Assembly: GCF_003003175.1 (NCBI RefSeq)
Contig: NZ_PVTY01000016.1
Coordinates: 1 to 64,000, forward strand
Reading direction: 5' to 3'
DNA length: 64,000 bases
Source of the DNA: Nesterenkonia sandarakina
Lineage (GTDB): Bacteria > Actinomycetota > Actinomycetes > Actinomycetales > Micrococcaceae
Below, in pieces: positions 17,490 to 26,377 of the stretch (its first letter is position 1; every line of letters begins with the position of its first letter). The position numbers and the translations under genes are program-made. Under the pieces are notes generated by a model. It made no database searches and had not been told where the DNA came from. It was given only the letters and a program-made list of their open reading frames with translations.

Positions 17490-18701
17490 GTGACCCAGCT
17501 GCTCGTCGCCGACTCCGCGCTGACCCCGGACGGGACGATAGGCCCGTACTGGCTGCGCCTGGCCGGGGATCGCATCCTCCAGGCCGGTCATGGCCGCCCG
17601 ACGACGACGCCGGATCTGCACCTCAGCGAGGGGGTCCTGGCCCCCGGATTCGTCGACGTGCACGCCCACGGCGGAGGTGGCGCGGCGTTCACCGACGGTG
17701 CAGATGCTTCCCGGACCGTGCTGGCGGCACATCGCCGGCGCGGCACCACGACCATGCTCGCCTCCCTGGTCAGCGCGCCGATCCCTGCGCTGCTCGACCA
17801 GGCCGAGCAGCTTCGACCCCTGGTGGAGGCGGGCGAGCTCGCCGGGATCCACCTCGAGGGCCCGTGGCTGAGCCCCGCCCATCGCGGCGCCCATGACGCC
17901 TCCCTGCTCAGCGACCCCACCCCGGAGGCCGTCTCCGCGGTGCTTGCGCACCCCGCGGCCTCGCTGCTGCGCTATCTCACCCTCGCCCCGGAGCGCGCCG
18001 GTGCCGTCGAGGCCGCTGCCCGGCTGCGCGCCGCAGGAGTGGCCGTGGGGATCGGGCACACCGGTGCCGACGGTGCACAGACCCGCGCGGCCCTGGCCGC
18101 CGGCGCCAGCGCGGCCACCCACCTGTTCAATGGAATGAAGGGGCTGCACCATCGCGACCCGGGTCCGGCGCTGGCGCTGCTGGAGGACCCCGCCGCGTTC
18201 CTGGAGCTGATCCATGACGGGGTGCACCTGCACCCGGAGATGGTCCGCCACATCTGGCACACCGCGACCCGCCAGGGCGGTGCGCGGCGGCTGGTGCTGG
18301 TCTCGGATGCGATGGCCGGCGCCGCCGCACAGGAGGGCCGCTACACCCTGGGCGCCCTGGAGGTCGACGTCGCACACGGCGTCGCCCGGCTGGTCGAGCC
18401 CGACGGGACGCTGGGTGCGATCGCAGGCTCCGCGGTGACTCTGGCCGAGGCGGTCCGGCGCAGCATCCTCGACGCGGGCATCGACCCGGCGCAGGCGCTG
18501 AGGGCCGCCACCGCCAACCCCGCGGAGATGATCGGGCTCGACGACGTCGGCCGGCTGCTGCCCGGAGGACGCGCCGACCTGGTGCTGCTGGATCCAGACT
18601 GGCAGGTGCGCCGGGTCATGCACCGCGGCCGGTGGGTCGAGGGAGCGAATGACGACGGTCCGGCCGCGGGCGCCGCACAGACCGATGGTCCGGCAGACTG
18701 A
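17490..18701 (+). CDS. nagA: N-acetylglucosamine-6-phosphate deacetylase
   Basis: A metal-dependent amidohydrolase of 403 residues that removes acetate from GlcNAc-6-P, feeding amino-sugar recycling. Metal-site and substrate motifs include GFVDVHAHGGGG, HLEGPWLSPAHRGAHD, GIGHTGADG, ATHLFNGMKGLHHRDPG, DGVHLHP and LVSDAMAGA. The GTG start at 17490 has a GAGGAG ribosome site six bases before it. The last 20 residues are a poorly conserved tail. No nagB or sugar transporter gene adjoins it. Confidence 0.94.
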   Translation: MTQLLVADSALTPDGTIGPYWLRLAGDRILQAGHGRPTTTPDLHLSEGVLAPGFVDVHAHGGGGAAFTDGADASRTVLAAHRRRGTTTMLASLVSAPIPALLDQAEQLRPLVEAGELAGIHLEGPWLSPAHRGAHDASLLSDPTPEAVSAVLAHPAASLLRYLTLAPERAGAVEAAARLRAAGVAVGIGHTGADGAQTRAALAAGASAATHLFNGMKGLHHRDPGPALALLEDPAAFLELIHDGVHLHPEMVRHIWHTATRQGGARRLVLVSDAMAGAAAQEGRYTLGALEVDVAHGVARLVEPDGTLGAIAGSAVTLAEAVRRSILDAGIDPAQALRAATANPAEMIGLDDVGRLLPGGRADLVLLDPDWQVRRVMHRGRWVEGANDDGPAAGAAQTDGPAD

Positions 18702-18776
18702 GCGTCTGCCGGATCATCGGTGCCTTCACGAGTGAGGCGCGCGCTTCCGCTGCACTCTCACCTGAGCGCTGCATCG

Positions 18777-18805
18777 ACAGCGCAGGGCCGTTAAACCGGC
18801 GCTGT
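18777..18805 (-). terminator. Hairpin at the end of pheT, shared convergent region
   Basis: ACAGCGC (18777-18783) and GCGCTGT (18799-18805) form a 7-bp stem ending at the pheT stop codon, with a possible inner GCCG/CGGC pairing. nagA and pheT converge here. No T-run is present, so it is a factor-dependent or weak terminator at best. Confidence 0.4.
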
Positions 18806-21357
18806 CACCGCTGCACAGCTCCGTGGCGCTGCTGCGCCAGGGCGACGGCGCCGGCTCGGGCCTCGGAGGCCTCCTCCGCGGTGAGCGTGCGGTCCTCGGC
18901 GCGGAAGCGAAGCGCGAAGGCCAGCGACTTCTGCCCGGCCTCGATGTGCTCGCCGGAGTACACGTCGAAGAGCTCGATGCTCTCGAGCAGCTCTCCAGCC
19001 CCCTCGACCAGGGTGGCCTGCAGCGCGGCGGCGGGAAGATCGGCCGCGACGATCAGCGAGACGTCCTGGGTGGTCGGCGGGAAGGTCGAGATCGGCTCGG
19101 CGCTGATCTGTTCCGGGGCGCCGTGGATGAGCGCCGAGAGATCCAGCTCCATCACCGCGGTGCGCGCCGGCAGGTCCAGCTCCTCGATGACCTTCGGGTG
19201 CAGCTCGCCGGCGTGACCGACTCGCTCCCCGTTGAACCGCAGCTCGGCGGTGCGCCCGGGGTGGAAGGCCTGATGCCGGCCCTGGACCACCTCGAGCTCC
19301 ACGCGCAGCAGGTCGGCGACCTTCTGCGCCGCGTCCACCGCGTCTGCCCAGTCACGACGGCGCCCGGGAACCCCGGGCAGCTCGGCCGCCTCGGCGCCGC
19401 TGAGCGCGGCCGCGATGTGCAGCGGCTGATCTGGGATGCCGGCGTCGAGCCCTGCCAGCACCTCCTCGCCGGGGTAGACGCCGAGATCCGGGATGCTCGG
19501 CGAACCGAGCGGGGACTTCGGGTGGAAGACCGAGCCGGCCTCGAAGAGCGCGACGTCAATGAACCCGCGGGAGACGTTGCGGCGCAGCGCCTCGAGCAGC
19601 CCGGGAAGCACCGTGGTGCGCAGCGCCGGGTGCTGGCTGGCGATCGGGTTGGCCAGGCGCAGCATCGGCATGGGCTTGCCGGTGTCCTCGGCCTGCCCGA
19701 AGCGGGTGTTGGCGGCCTCGGAGTAGAACGGGTAGCTGAGCACCTCGGTGAAGCCGGCGGCGGCCATGCCGGCGTAGACGCTGCGGCGGCGCTGCTGGGA
19801 TGCGGTGAGGCCGCGGCCGGCCGGTGGCACCGGAAGCCGGGAGGGGATCTGGTCGTAGCCGACGAGTCGGGCGATCTCCTCGACCAGGGCGGCGGGGATG
19901 GTCAGGTCCGGGCGCCAGCTGGGCGGGGTGACCAGCAGGTGCTCCCCATCTTCGTGCAGCTCGGCGCCGATGGCTTCCAGCGTGGAGCGGATCTGCTCCT
20001 GGGTGTAGGCCACCCCGGTGAGCTTCTCCGGCAGCGTGCGCTCCAGCCGGATCGGCTCCGGCAGCACGGGAGCTCCCGCGTCGGTGACGTCACCCGAGTC
20101 GGTGCCGCCGGCGAGCTCGACGAGCAGGTCCACCACGCGCTGTGCGGCGAGCGGGGGCAGCAGCGGGTCCACGCCGCGCTCGAAGCGCTTGGACGCCTCG
20201 GAGGGCAGCTTGTGCCGGCGCTTGCTGCGGCTGATGCTGATCGGGTCGAAGTGCGCGGCTTCGACGATGACCGTGGAGGTGGTGGAGTCCACCTCGGTGC
20301 GGGCTCCGCCCATCACCCCGGCGATCCCGATGGGGCCGGACTGATCCGCGATCACCAGGTCCTCAGGGTTCAGCGTGCGCACCTTCTCGTCCAGGGTGGT
20401 GAGCTTCTCGCCGGCCGTCGCGCGGCGGACCTCGATGCCGCCGTCGAGCTTGGCCGCGTCGTAGCAGTGGTTGGGCTGTCCCAGTTCGAGCATCACATAG
20501 TTCGAGACGTCCACCGCGATGCTGATCGAGCGCATCCCGGCCAGGCGCAGCCGGGCGGCCATCCACGGCGGGGTGGGCGCCGCCGGGTTGATCCCGGTGA
20601 CCTTGTGCGTGACGAACCGGCTGCAGCCCTGGACCCCATAGATGGGTGTGTCGTCGGTGAGCGTCACCTCGTGACCGGGCCGGGCGGCGTCGTCGTCCTG
20701 GGCAGTCTTGATCTCGGCGGCCGGGTCGGTGAACGGGGTGCCGGTGGCGTGGGAGTACTCGCGGGCGATCCCGCGCAGCGAGAACGCGTAGCCGCGGTCG
20801 GGGGTCACGTTGAGCTCTGCGGCGGAGTCGTAGAGGCCCAGCAGCTCCATGGCGTCGGTGCCGGGCTCCGGGTCGAGCCCGAGGGTGGAGAGCACCAGGA
20901 TCCCGTCGTGGTCCTCGCCGATGCCGAGCTCGCGCACCGAGGCGATCATGCCGGCGGAGACGTGGCCGTAGGTCTTGCGCGCGGCGATCCGGAAGTCACC
21001 GGGCAGCACGGCACCCGGGAGGGTGACCACGACCTTGTCCCCGACCTCGAAGTTGTGCGCGCCGCAGACGATGCCCTGGACGCCTGAAGGGTCGATCCCC
21101 TCGTGGGTCAGGGTCTGGGCGGTGCCCTCGGGCACCACTCGGACCTGGCACCAGTTGATGGTCTTGCCGTTGGACTGGGGCTCGGGGAGCTTCTCCAGCA
21201 CCTCGCCGACGACGATCGGGCCGCTGAGCGAGTCGGTGGGACGGTGCACGTCCTCCTCTTCGAGGCCGACCTTGACCAGCTCGGCCATCAGGTCCTCAGC
21301 GGTGCCCTCGGCGGGGAACTGGGTGTATTCACGAATCCAAGAGAGCGGAATGCGCAT
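18805..21357 (-). CDS. pheT: Phenylalanine--tRNA ligase beta subunit
   Basis: The large subunit of the heterotetrameric synthetase, 850 residues. Domains in order: N-terminal region with WIREYTQFP, the tRNA-binding OB fold (VGEVLEKLPEPQSNGKTINW, then VCGAHNFEVGDKVVVTLPGA), the B3/B4 editing region, the B5 domain (TLPEKLTGVAYTQEQI), and a C-terminal ferredoxin-fold anticodon-binding domain starting near ISTFPPTTQDVSLIV. Length is normal. It starts three bases after pheS, with which it forms one transcription unit. Confidence 0.97.
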   Translation of the reverse strand: MRIPLSWIREYTQFPAEGTAEDLMAELVKVGLEEEDVHRPTDSLSGPIVVGEVLEKLPEPQSNGKTINWCQVRVVPEGTAQTLTHEGIDPSGVQGIVCGAHNFEVGDKVVVTLPGAVLPGDFRIAARKTYGHVSAGMIASVRELGIGEDHDGILVLSTLGLDPEPGTDAMELLGLYDSAAELNVTPDRGYAFSLRGIAREYSHATGTPFTDPAAEIKTAQDDDAARPGHEVTLTDDTPIYGVQGCSRFVTHKVTGINPAAPTPPWMAARLRLAGMRSISIAVDVSNYVMLELGQPNHCYDAAKLDGGIEVRRATAGEKLTTLDEKVRTLNPEDLVIADQSGPIGIAGVMGGARTEVDSTTSTVIVEAAHFDPISISRSKRRHKLPSEASKRFERGVDPLLPPLAAQRVVDLLVELAGGTDSGDVTDAGAPVLPEPIRLERTLPEKLTGVAYTQEQIRSTLEAIGAELHEDGEHLLVTPPSWRPDLTIPAALVEEIARLVGYDQIPSRLPVPPAGRGLTASQQRRRSVYAGMAAAGFTEVLSYPFYSEAANTRFGQAEDTGKPMPMLRLANPIASQHPALRTTVLPGLLEALRRNVSRGFIDVALFEAGSVFHPKSPLGSPSIPDLGVYPGEEVLAGLDAGIPDQPLHIAAALSGAEAAELPGVPGRRRDWADAVDAAQKVADLLRVELEVVQGRHQAFHPGRTAELRFNGERVGHAGELHPKVIEELDLPARTAVMELDLSALIHGAPEQISAEPISTFPPTTQDVSLIVAADLPAAALQATLVEGAGELLESIELFDVYSGEHIEAGQKSLAFALRFRAEDRTLTAEEASEARAGAVALAQQRHGAVQR

Positions 21358-21360
21358 GTC

Positions 21361-22410
21361 TCAGACCTCCATTCCGAAGTGCTGGCTGAAGCGGATGTCG
21401 CCTTCGATCATGTCGCGCATGTCGGGGACCCCGTTGCGGAACATCAGGGTGCGTTCGATGCCCATGCCGAACGCGAAGCCGGTGTACTCCTCCGGGTCCA
21501 CGCCGGCGGCGCGCAGCACGGCGGGGTTCATCATGCCGCAGCCGCCCCATTCGACCCAGCGCGGGCCGCCCTTGGCCTGGGCGTGCCAGACGTCGAGCTC
21601 CGCGGAGGGCTCGGTGAAGGGGAAGTAGCTGGGGCGCAGCCGGATGGCGGCGTCGGGGCCGAACATCTGCCGGGCGAAGTGCTCCAGGGTGCCCTTCAGA
21701 TCGGCCATGGTGAGGCCCTTGTCCACGGCGAGACCCTCGAACTGGTGGAACACCGGGGTGTGCGTGGCGTCGAGCTCGTCGGTGCGGAACGTCTTGCCCG
21801 GGCAGAGCACGTACACGGGCAGCTCGCGGGTGAGCAGCGACCGGATCTGCACCGGGGAGGTGTGGGTGCGCAGCACCAGGTGAGCCTCGGGGGGCTCCAC
21901 GAAGAAGGTGTCCTGCATCTCCCGGGAGGGATGGTCCGGGGCGATGTTCAGCGCGTCGAAGTTGAACCACTCGGATTCCACCTCGGGGCCTTCGGCGATC
22001 TCCCAGCCCATGGCGATGAAGACGTCGGAGACCCGCTCCTGCAGCACCGAGAGCGGGTGCCGGGCACCGAGCGGACGACGGCGGTGGGCTGCGGTGACGT
22101 CGACGGTCTCCTCCACCAGGATCCGCTCCGCGTGCTCGACCTCGAGCACCGTGGTGCGCGCCGCAAGGGCCTTCTGCATCTTCCCGCGAGCGCCGCCGAG
22201 CAGCTTGCCGGCAGCGGCCTTCTCGGTCTTGTCCAGCGACCCGATCTGCCGGTTGGCCAGCACGAGCGGTGCCTTGTCTCCGGTGTGCGCCAGCCGGGCG
22301 GCCTTGAGCTCCTCGAGGTCGCGGGCTGCGGCGAAGGCGTCGACGGCCTGCTGCACAGCATGGTCGATGGCGGACTCATCCAGCGGATGCGGTGTTTCGG
22401 GCGTGGACAT
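21361..22410 (-). CDS. pheS: Phenylalanine--tRNA ligase alpha subunit
   Basis: The catalytic subunit of class II PheRS, 349 residues. An N-terminal coiled-coil arm (residues about 1-90) is followed by the motif 2 and 3 region: VFHQFEGLAVDKGLTMADLKG, PDAAIRLRPSYFPFTEPSAE, WVEWGGCGMMNPAVLRAAG and GFAFGMGIERTLMFRNGV. No T-box or leader peptide was recognised in the 50-base gap before it. The upstream lipoprotein gene is co-oriented and may share its transcript. Confidence 0.97.
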   Translation of the reverse strand: MSTPETPHPLDESAIDHAVQQAVDAFAAARDLEELKAARLAHTGDKAPLVLANRQIGSLDKTEKAAAGKLLGGARGKMQKALAARTTVLEVEHAERILVEETVDVTAAHRRRPLGARHPLSVLQERVSDVFIAMGWEIAEGPEVESEWFNFDALNIAPDHPSREMQDTFFVEPPEAHLVLRTHTSPVQIRSLLTRELPVYVLCPGKTFRTDELDATHTPVFHQFEGLAVDKGLTMADLKGTLEHFARQMFGPDAAIRLRPSYFPFTEPSAELDVWHAQAKGGPRWVEWGGCGMMNPAVLRAAGVDPEEYTGFAFGMGIERTLMFRNGVPDMRDMIEGDIRFSQHFGMEV

Positions 22411-22460
22411 TCTGCTCCCGGGTCAGGTGGGTGGAAACAATCCCGGTCAGTTTATGCGGG

Positions 22461-23501
22461 TCATTGGTAGGAGACGAACCACGGTTTGGGGTCGACCTGG
22501 AAGGTCTGCTCCGAGGTGAAGGTCGGCGAGTCCTCGTCGTAGAAGTTCTTCCAGCCGAGCCAGATGTCCTCGCTGAGCTCCTGCTGCAGGGTCTCGTAAG
22601 TCTCGGTCTTCATCGCAGGTGTTCCGTGGCCGTCGGCGTGGAGCAGGATCGCCAGCTCCTCGTGGGAGGTGTCGATGTCCTCGCGGTCCGAGATCATGGC
22701 GAGCTGGAACTGGTGCAGCACCAGCAGCTTCTGCTGGAGCTCGTGCTCTTCGGTGAGTCCGGCGAGCCAGTCGGAGACCTCGTTGATCTCTGCGGCGCTG
22801 ACCGACCCGATCTGCTCCATGTGCCGCTGTCCCTCGCCGAGCCGCCATTCAGGGTCCAGGGCGAGACCGACGTGGGGCTGAACCAGGAAGTCTTCGTAGA
22901 GCTGGGCCTGTTCCAGGAAGCTGGCGTGGCCCGGCTGCAGGTCCAGCACCACGTAGATGTCCTCCTCCGCAGCAAGGTCCACCCAGGGCTCGATGACCTC
23001 GGGGTCCAGAGCATTGGTGTAGTTGCCGTCGAGGCCCGGCTCGGTGATCGCGATGGAGGTGATGATCTCGAAGGCCGGCTGGACCGGCTCCTGCGAGTGC
23101 TCCTGATACTGCTCGGCGTAGAACTTCACCCGATCGACGGCGTCCTGAGGCTCGCCCTCACCCAGGACCCCGAGCGCCGGGATGCCCGGGGCGCCGTATG
23201 CGGCGAGGAAGCGCCGGTCAGGGAACAGCGTGTCGCCCCCGCCGGGAAGCTCCGCGGGCTCGGCCTCAGGTTCTTCGGCTTCGTCAGGTTCTTCGGAGTC
23301 TCCGGCTTCTGCCGAGTCATCACCGCCTGCCGCCTCGTCGCCGTCGGCGTCGTCCGCCGCGTCACCGCTGGACTGATCGGCGGAGGCGTCCTCCGGGGCG
23401 GCGCTGCTCGAGCCGCAGGCGGTCAGGGTCACGGCAAGCAGCATGGCGCTGAGCATGAGCCCCGGGCGCAGGGTGTGGGAGGTCGGGGCGGAGATGTCCA
23501 T
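22461..23501 (-). CDS. Conserved actinobacterial lipoprotein of unknown function
   Basis: A predicted secreted lipoprotein of 346 residues from the ATG at 23501 (an ATG at 23540 is also in frame; neither has a strong ribosome site). The signal peptide MLSAMLLAVTLTAC ends in a lipobox Cys. It is followed by about 60 residues dominated by Asp, Glu, Ala and Gly, then a conserved domain with FPDRRFLAAYGAPGIPALG, YVVLDLQPGHASFLEQA, HVGLALDPEWRLGEGQ, IGSVSAAEINEV and LHADGHGTPAMKTETY. The repeated LDLQPG and LDPEW strands suggest a TIM-barrel-like, perhaps hydrolase-related, fold, but no activity can be assigned. I recall similar proteins in other actinobacteria, also uncharacterised. Confidence 0.85.
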   Translation of the reverse strand: MDISAPTSHTLRPGLMLSAMLLAVTLTACGSSSAAPEDASADQSSGDAADDADGDEAAGGDDSAEAGDSEEPDEAEEPEAEPAELPGGGDTLFPDRRFLAAYGAPGIPALGVLGEGEPQDAVDRVKFYAEQYQEHSQEPVQPAFEIITSIAITEPGLDGNYTNALDPEVIEPWVDLAAEEDIYVVLDLQPGHASFLEQAQLYEDFLVQPHVGLALDPEWRLGEGQRHMEQIGSVSAAEINEVSDWLAGLTEEHELQQKLLVLHQFQLAMISDREDIDTSHEELAILLHADGHGTPAMKTETYETLQQELSEDIWLGWKNFYDEDSPTFTSEQTFQVDPKPWFVSYQ

Positions 23502-23582
23502 GCGTTTCACGCTACCGGTGAATGAGAATGACCCTTGCATCGGTTCCGGTCCGCAGACAGCCCTGTGCCCGCGAGGAAGGCG

Positions 23583-23621
23583 TTCCAGGGGGTCGGTCAG
23601 CTCAGCTGCGACCCCCTGGAA
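23583..23621 (-). terminator. Strong hairpin after the alpha-glucosidase gene
   Basis: A perfect 13-bp inverted repeat (TTCCAGGGGGTCG / CGACCCCCTGGAA) with a 13-base loop that itself contains CAGC/GCTG. It begins four bases after the stop of the GH13 gene in its reading direction. There is no T-run, common for actinobacterial terminators. Confidence 0.7.
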
Positions 23622-23624
23622 GCG

Positions 23625-25376
23625 TCAGTGCTCGCGCAGCCAGACGGTGGTCTCCCCCGGCAGCACCTCCGCACTCAGCGGCTGCGAGCTCACCAGCACC
23701 TCGCCGGCGGGCAGCGGGACGGCCTGCTCGCTGAAGTTGGTCACGCAGAGCCATCCTCCGGGTCGGCGGAAGGCCAGCACCTCGGAAGCGGACCCGTCAG
23801 CGCCGGTCCCCTCGGAACCGAGATCACCGGGACCGGGACCACCGGCACCGGGTAGCTCGATCCACTCCAGGGTGTCGGCCCCCTGCAGCTCGCGGCGCAG
23901 TTGCAGCGCGCGCCGGTAGAGGTTCAGGGTCGAGTCCTCGGCAGCGTCCTGGGCCTGCACGCTGTAGCGGGAGAACCACTCGGGCTGCGGCAGATGAGCC
24001 TCGCCCGCGCCGAACCCGAAGGTCTCCCCTGCGCTGGACCAGGGCAGCGGGACCCGGCAGCCGTCGCGGCCGACGCTGAACCCTGGGCTGCGGAAGAACG
24101 TCGGATCCTGCCGGTCCGCGTCGGGGATCTCCGCGACCTCATGCAGACCGAGCTCCTCGCCCTGATAGAGGTAGGCGCTGCCGGGCAGGGCCAGTTCGAA
24201 CAGCGAGGCGGCGCGCGCCCGGCGCAGCCCGGCCTCGGCCTGCAGCTCAGGGGTGGTCCCGGCGGTGAGCAGCCAGTGGGTGCCGGCCTTGTCCTCGCCG
24301 TCGGCCTTGGGTGGGAGCCCGTAGCGGGTGGCGTGGCGGACCACGTCGTGGTTCGAGAGCACCCAGGTGCTGGAGGACCCGGACGTCGCCGCCAGATCCA
24401 GGTTGAAGGTCACGGTCTCGCGGAACTGGGCGGCGTCGAAGTTGGCTTCGAGCAGGTCGAAGTTGAACGCCTGGCCGAGTCCCTCGGCGGAGGCATACGT
24501 GGGCCGGCGGGCCGAATCCACCCACGCCTCGGCCACGCCGATCTTCGGCGGATCGTATTCGTTGAAGACCCCGCGCCATTCGCGGTAGATCTCGTGGACC
24601 TCATCGCGGTCCCAGAGCGGGTGTGCGCCGTCCTTCGGGATGGCGTCCAGCTCGGCCTGACTGGGCAGGTTCGCCGGCAGGTCCTTGGCCAGTCCGTGCG
24701 CGACGTCGACCCGAAACCCGTCCACGCCCCGGTCGGACCAGAAGCGCACGGTCTGCAGGAAGTCCTCGTGGACCTCGCGGTTGTGCCAGTTCAGGTCGGG
24801 CTGTTCCTTGGCGAAGCTGTGCAGGAACCACTGCCCCGGTGTGCCGTCGGGCTCGGTGATCCGGGTCCAGGCGGGTCCGCCGAAGATCGAGGTCCAGTCC
24901 GACGGCGGGAGCTCTCCGGCGTCCCCTTCACCGTCGCGGAAGATGTAGCGCTCCCGGGCTGCTGAGCCCTTCGGCGAGCGCAGCGCCTCGTGGAACCATT
25001 CGTGCCGGTCCGAGGTGTGGTTGGGCACGATGTCCACGATCAGCCGGATCCCGGCCCGGTGCAGCGCGGCGACCATGGCGTCGAAGTCCTCCAGGGTGCC
25101 GATCTTGGGGTCGACGTCGCGGTAGTCGTCCACGTCGTAGCCGCCGTCGGCCAGTGCCGAGGGGTAGAAGGGGCTGAGCCAGACGGCGTCGACCCCGAGG
25201 TCCTGCAGGTAGCCGACCCGGGAGGTGATGCCGCGCAGGTCGCCGATGCCGTTGCCGTCGGCGTCGGCGAAGGAGCGCGGGTAGATCTGATAGACCGCGG
25301 CCTGGCGCCACCAGTGCGGGTCGGCGCCCAGTCCGCTGGTCGTGCTCGGGGCTTCTGCGGTGGAGGTGAATGACAA
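23625..25376 (-). CDS. Alpha-glucosidase / oligo-1,6-glucosidase, GH13
   Basis: A family 13 glycoside hydrolase of 583 residues that probably cleaves imported maltose-type or isomaltose-type oligosaccharides in the cytoplasm. AAVYQIYPRSFADADGNG opens the barrel. Catalytic blocks are DIVPNHTS, the nucleophile Asp in GFRVDVAHG, the acid/base Glu in GVAEAWVD and the third Asp in VLSNHDVVRH. I prefer the TTG at 25376, preceded by AAAGGA; an ATG at 25460 overlapping the permease stop would add 28 His/Pro-rich residues. The C-terminal beta domain has a Gly/Pro-rich insert (PGAGGPGPGDLGSEG). Confidence 0.92.
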   Translation of the reverse strand: MSFTSTAEAPSTTSGLGADPHWWRQAAVYQIYPRSFADADGNGIGDLRGITSRVGYLQDLGVDAVWLSPFYPSALADGGYDVDDYRDVDPKIGTLEDFDAMVAALHRAGIRLIVDIVPNHTSDRHEWFHEALRSPKGSAARERYIFRDGEGDAGELPPSDWTSIFGGPAWTRITEPDGTPGQWFLHSFAKEQPDLNWHNREVHEDFLQTVRFWSDRGVDGFRVDVAHGLAKDLPANLPSQAELDAIPKDGAHPLWDRDEVHEIYREWRGVFNEYDPPKIGVAEAWVDSARRPTYASAEGLGQAFNFDLLEANFDAAQFRETVTFNLDLAATSGSSSTWVLSNHDVVRHATRYGLPPKADGEDKAGTHWLLTAGTTPELQAEAGLRRARAASLFELALPGSAYLYQGEELGLHEVAEIPDADRQDPTFFRSPGFSVGRDGCRVPLPWSSAGETFGFGAGEAHLPQPEWFSRYSVQAQDAAEDSTLNLYRRALQLRRELQGADTLEWIELPGAGGPGPGDLGSEGTGADGSASEVLAFRRPGGWLCVTNFSEQAVPLPAGEVLVSSQPLSAEVLPGETTVWLREH

Positions 25377-25456
25377 GGGGTTCTCGTCCTTTCGGTGTGT
25401 CGGGTGAGGCTCATGGTGCGGGTGTACATCGGAGCCTGGATCCAGGTCCGAGCGGG

Positions 25457-26377
25457 TCATTTGACGGCGCCCTGGGTGAGTCCGGAGAGCACCCAGCGCT
25501 GGGAGATCACGTAGGCGATGATCGCCGGCGCCATCGCCATCAGATAGGAGGCGAAGGAGACGTGGTAGTTGTTGCTGAACTGGGTCTGGAAGATCTCCTG
25601 GATCACCGGCAGCGTCTGCAGCGTCGGGTCCGCGATGATCAGCGAGGGCATCATGAAGTCGTTCCAGGACTTCAGGAAGGCGAAGATCCCCACGGTGGCG
25701 CTCCTCGGCGCCATCAGCGGGAAGACGATCCGCCAGAACGCTCCTGCGGTGGAGGCGCCGTCCATCCGGGCGGACTCCTCCAGCTCGGCGGGCAGCGAGC
25801 GCAGGAACGCGGTGAACAGCAGCGTGCTGAAGGAGATCTGGAACATGATGTGCAGCAGCGCGACCCCCAGCGGGTTCGCCAGCTCGACCATGCCGGTGAG
25901 CTTGACCTGGCTGAGCGCGAGCACCGGGAACGGCAGGAACATCGCGGCCAGCAGGTAGTAGAACGCCCAGCGGTAGGCCTTCTTCTCCCAGTTCCGCGAG
26001 ATCGCGTAGGAGGCCATCGCGCTGAGCAAGATCGTGCCGATCACGGTGGCCAGGGTGATCAGGATCGAGATGGTGAACGCCCGGGGGAAGTCGGTCAGCG
26101 CCCAGGCGGTGGTGAAGCCCTCGACGCTGAACGGGGCAGGCCATGCGAACGCCTCCCCCTCGACGGCCTGCTCTCCGGTCTTGAAGGCCATCGAGATGGT
26201 GACGTAGAAGGGCAGGATCACGGTGAGCGCGCCGAGGATGAGCAGCAAGGTGGTGCCCCAGCGGTGCCGATCGGAGCGGCGCGAGGTCGGCAGCCCGGCT
26301 CCCTGAGAGTTGTCCGAGGAGCGGCGCGGAATGCTGCTCGCGGCGCCGCCGGGGATGGTGGTGGTGGGCAGAGTCAT
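25457..26377 (-). CDS. ABC sugar transporter permease, MalG-like
   Basis: An inner-membrane component of 306 residues with six predicted helices. The EAA loop that contacts the ATPase reads EESARMDGASTAGAFWRIVFPL. A Pro/Ser/Arg-rich cytoplasmic tail precedes helix 1. It overlaps the partner permease by ATGA. No ATPase gene is in the operon, so a shared MsmK-type ATPase encoded elsewhere is expected, as is usual in actinobacteria. Confidence 0.94.
   Translation of the reverse strand: MTLPTTTIPGGAASSIPRRSSDNSQGAGLPTSRRSDRHRWGTTLLLILGALTVILPFYVTISMAFKTGEQAVEGEAFAWPAPFSVEGFTTAWALTDFPRAFTISILITLATVIGTILLSAMASYAISRNWEKKAYRWAFYYLLAAMFLPFPVLALSQVKLTGMVELANPLGVALLHIMFQISFSTLLFTAFLRSLPAELEESARMDGASTAGAFWRIVFPLMAPRSATVGIFAFLKSWNDFMMPSLIIADPTLQTLPVIQEIFQTQFSNNYHVSFASYLMAMAPAIIAYVISQRWVLSGLTQGAVK

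Noticed and set aside
23625-26144. One 839-codon frame joining the permease region to the GH13 enzyme
   Set aside because: The first part is out of frame with the real MalG-like gene and is Arg-rich nonsense; the GH13 protein begins near 25376-25460.
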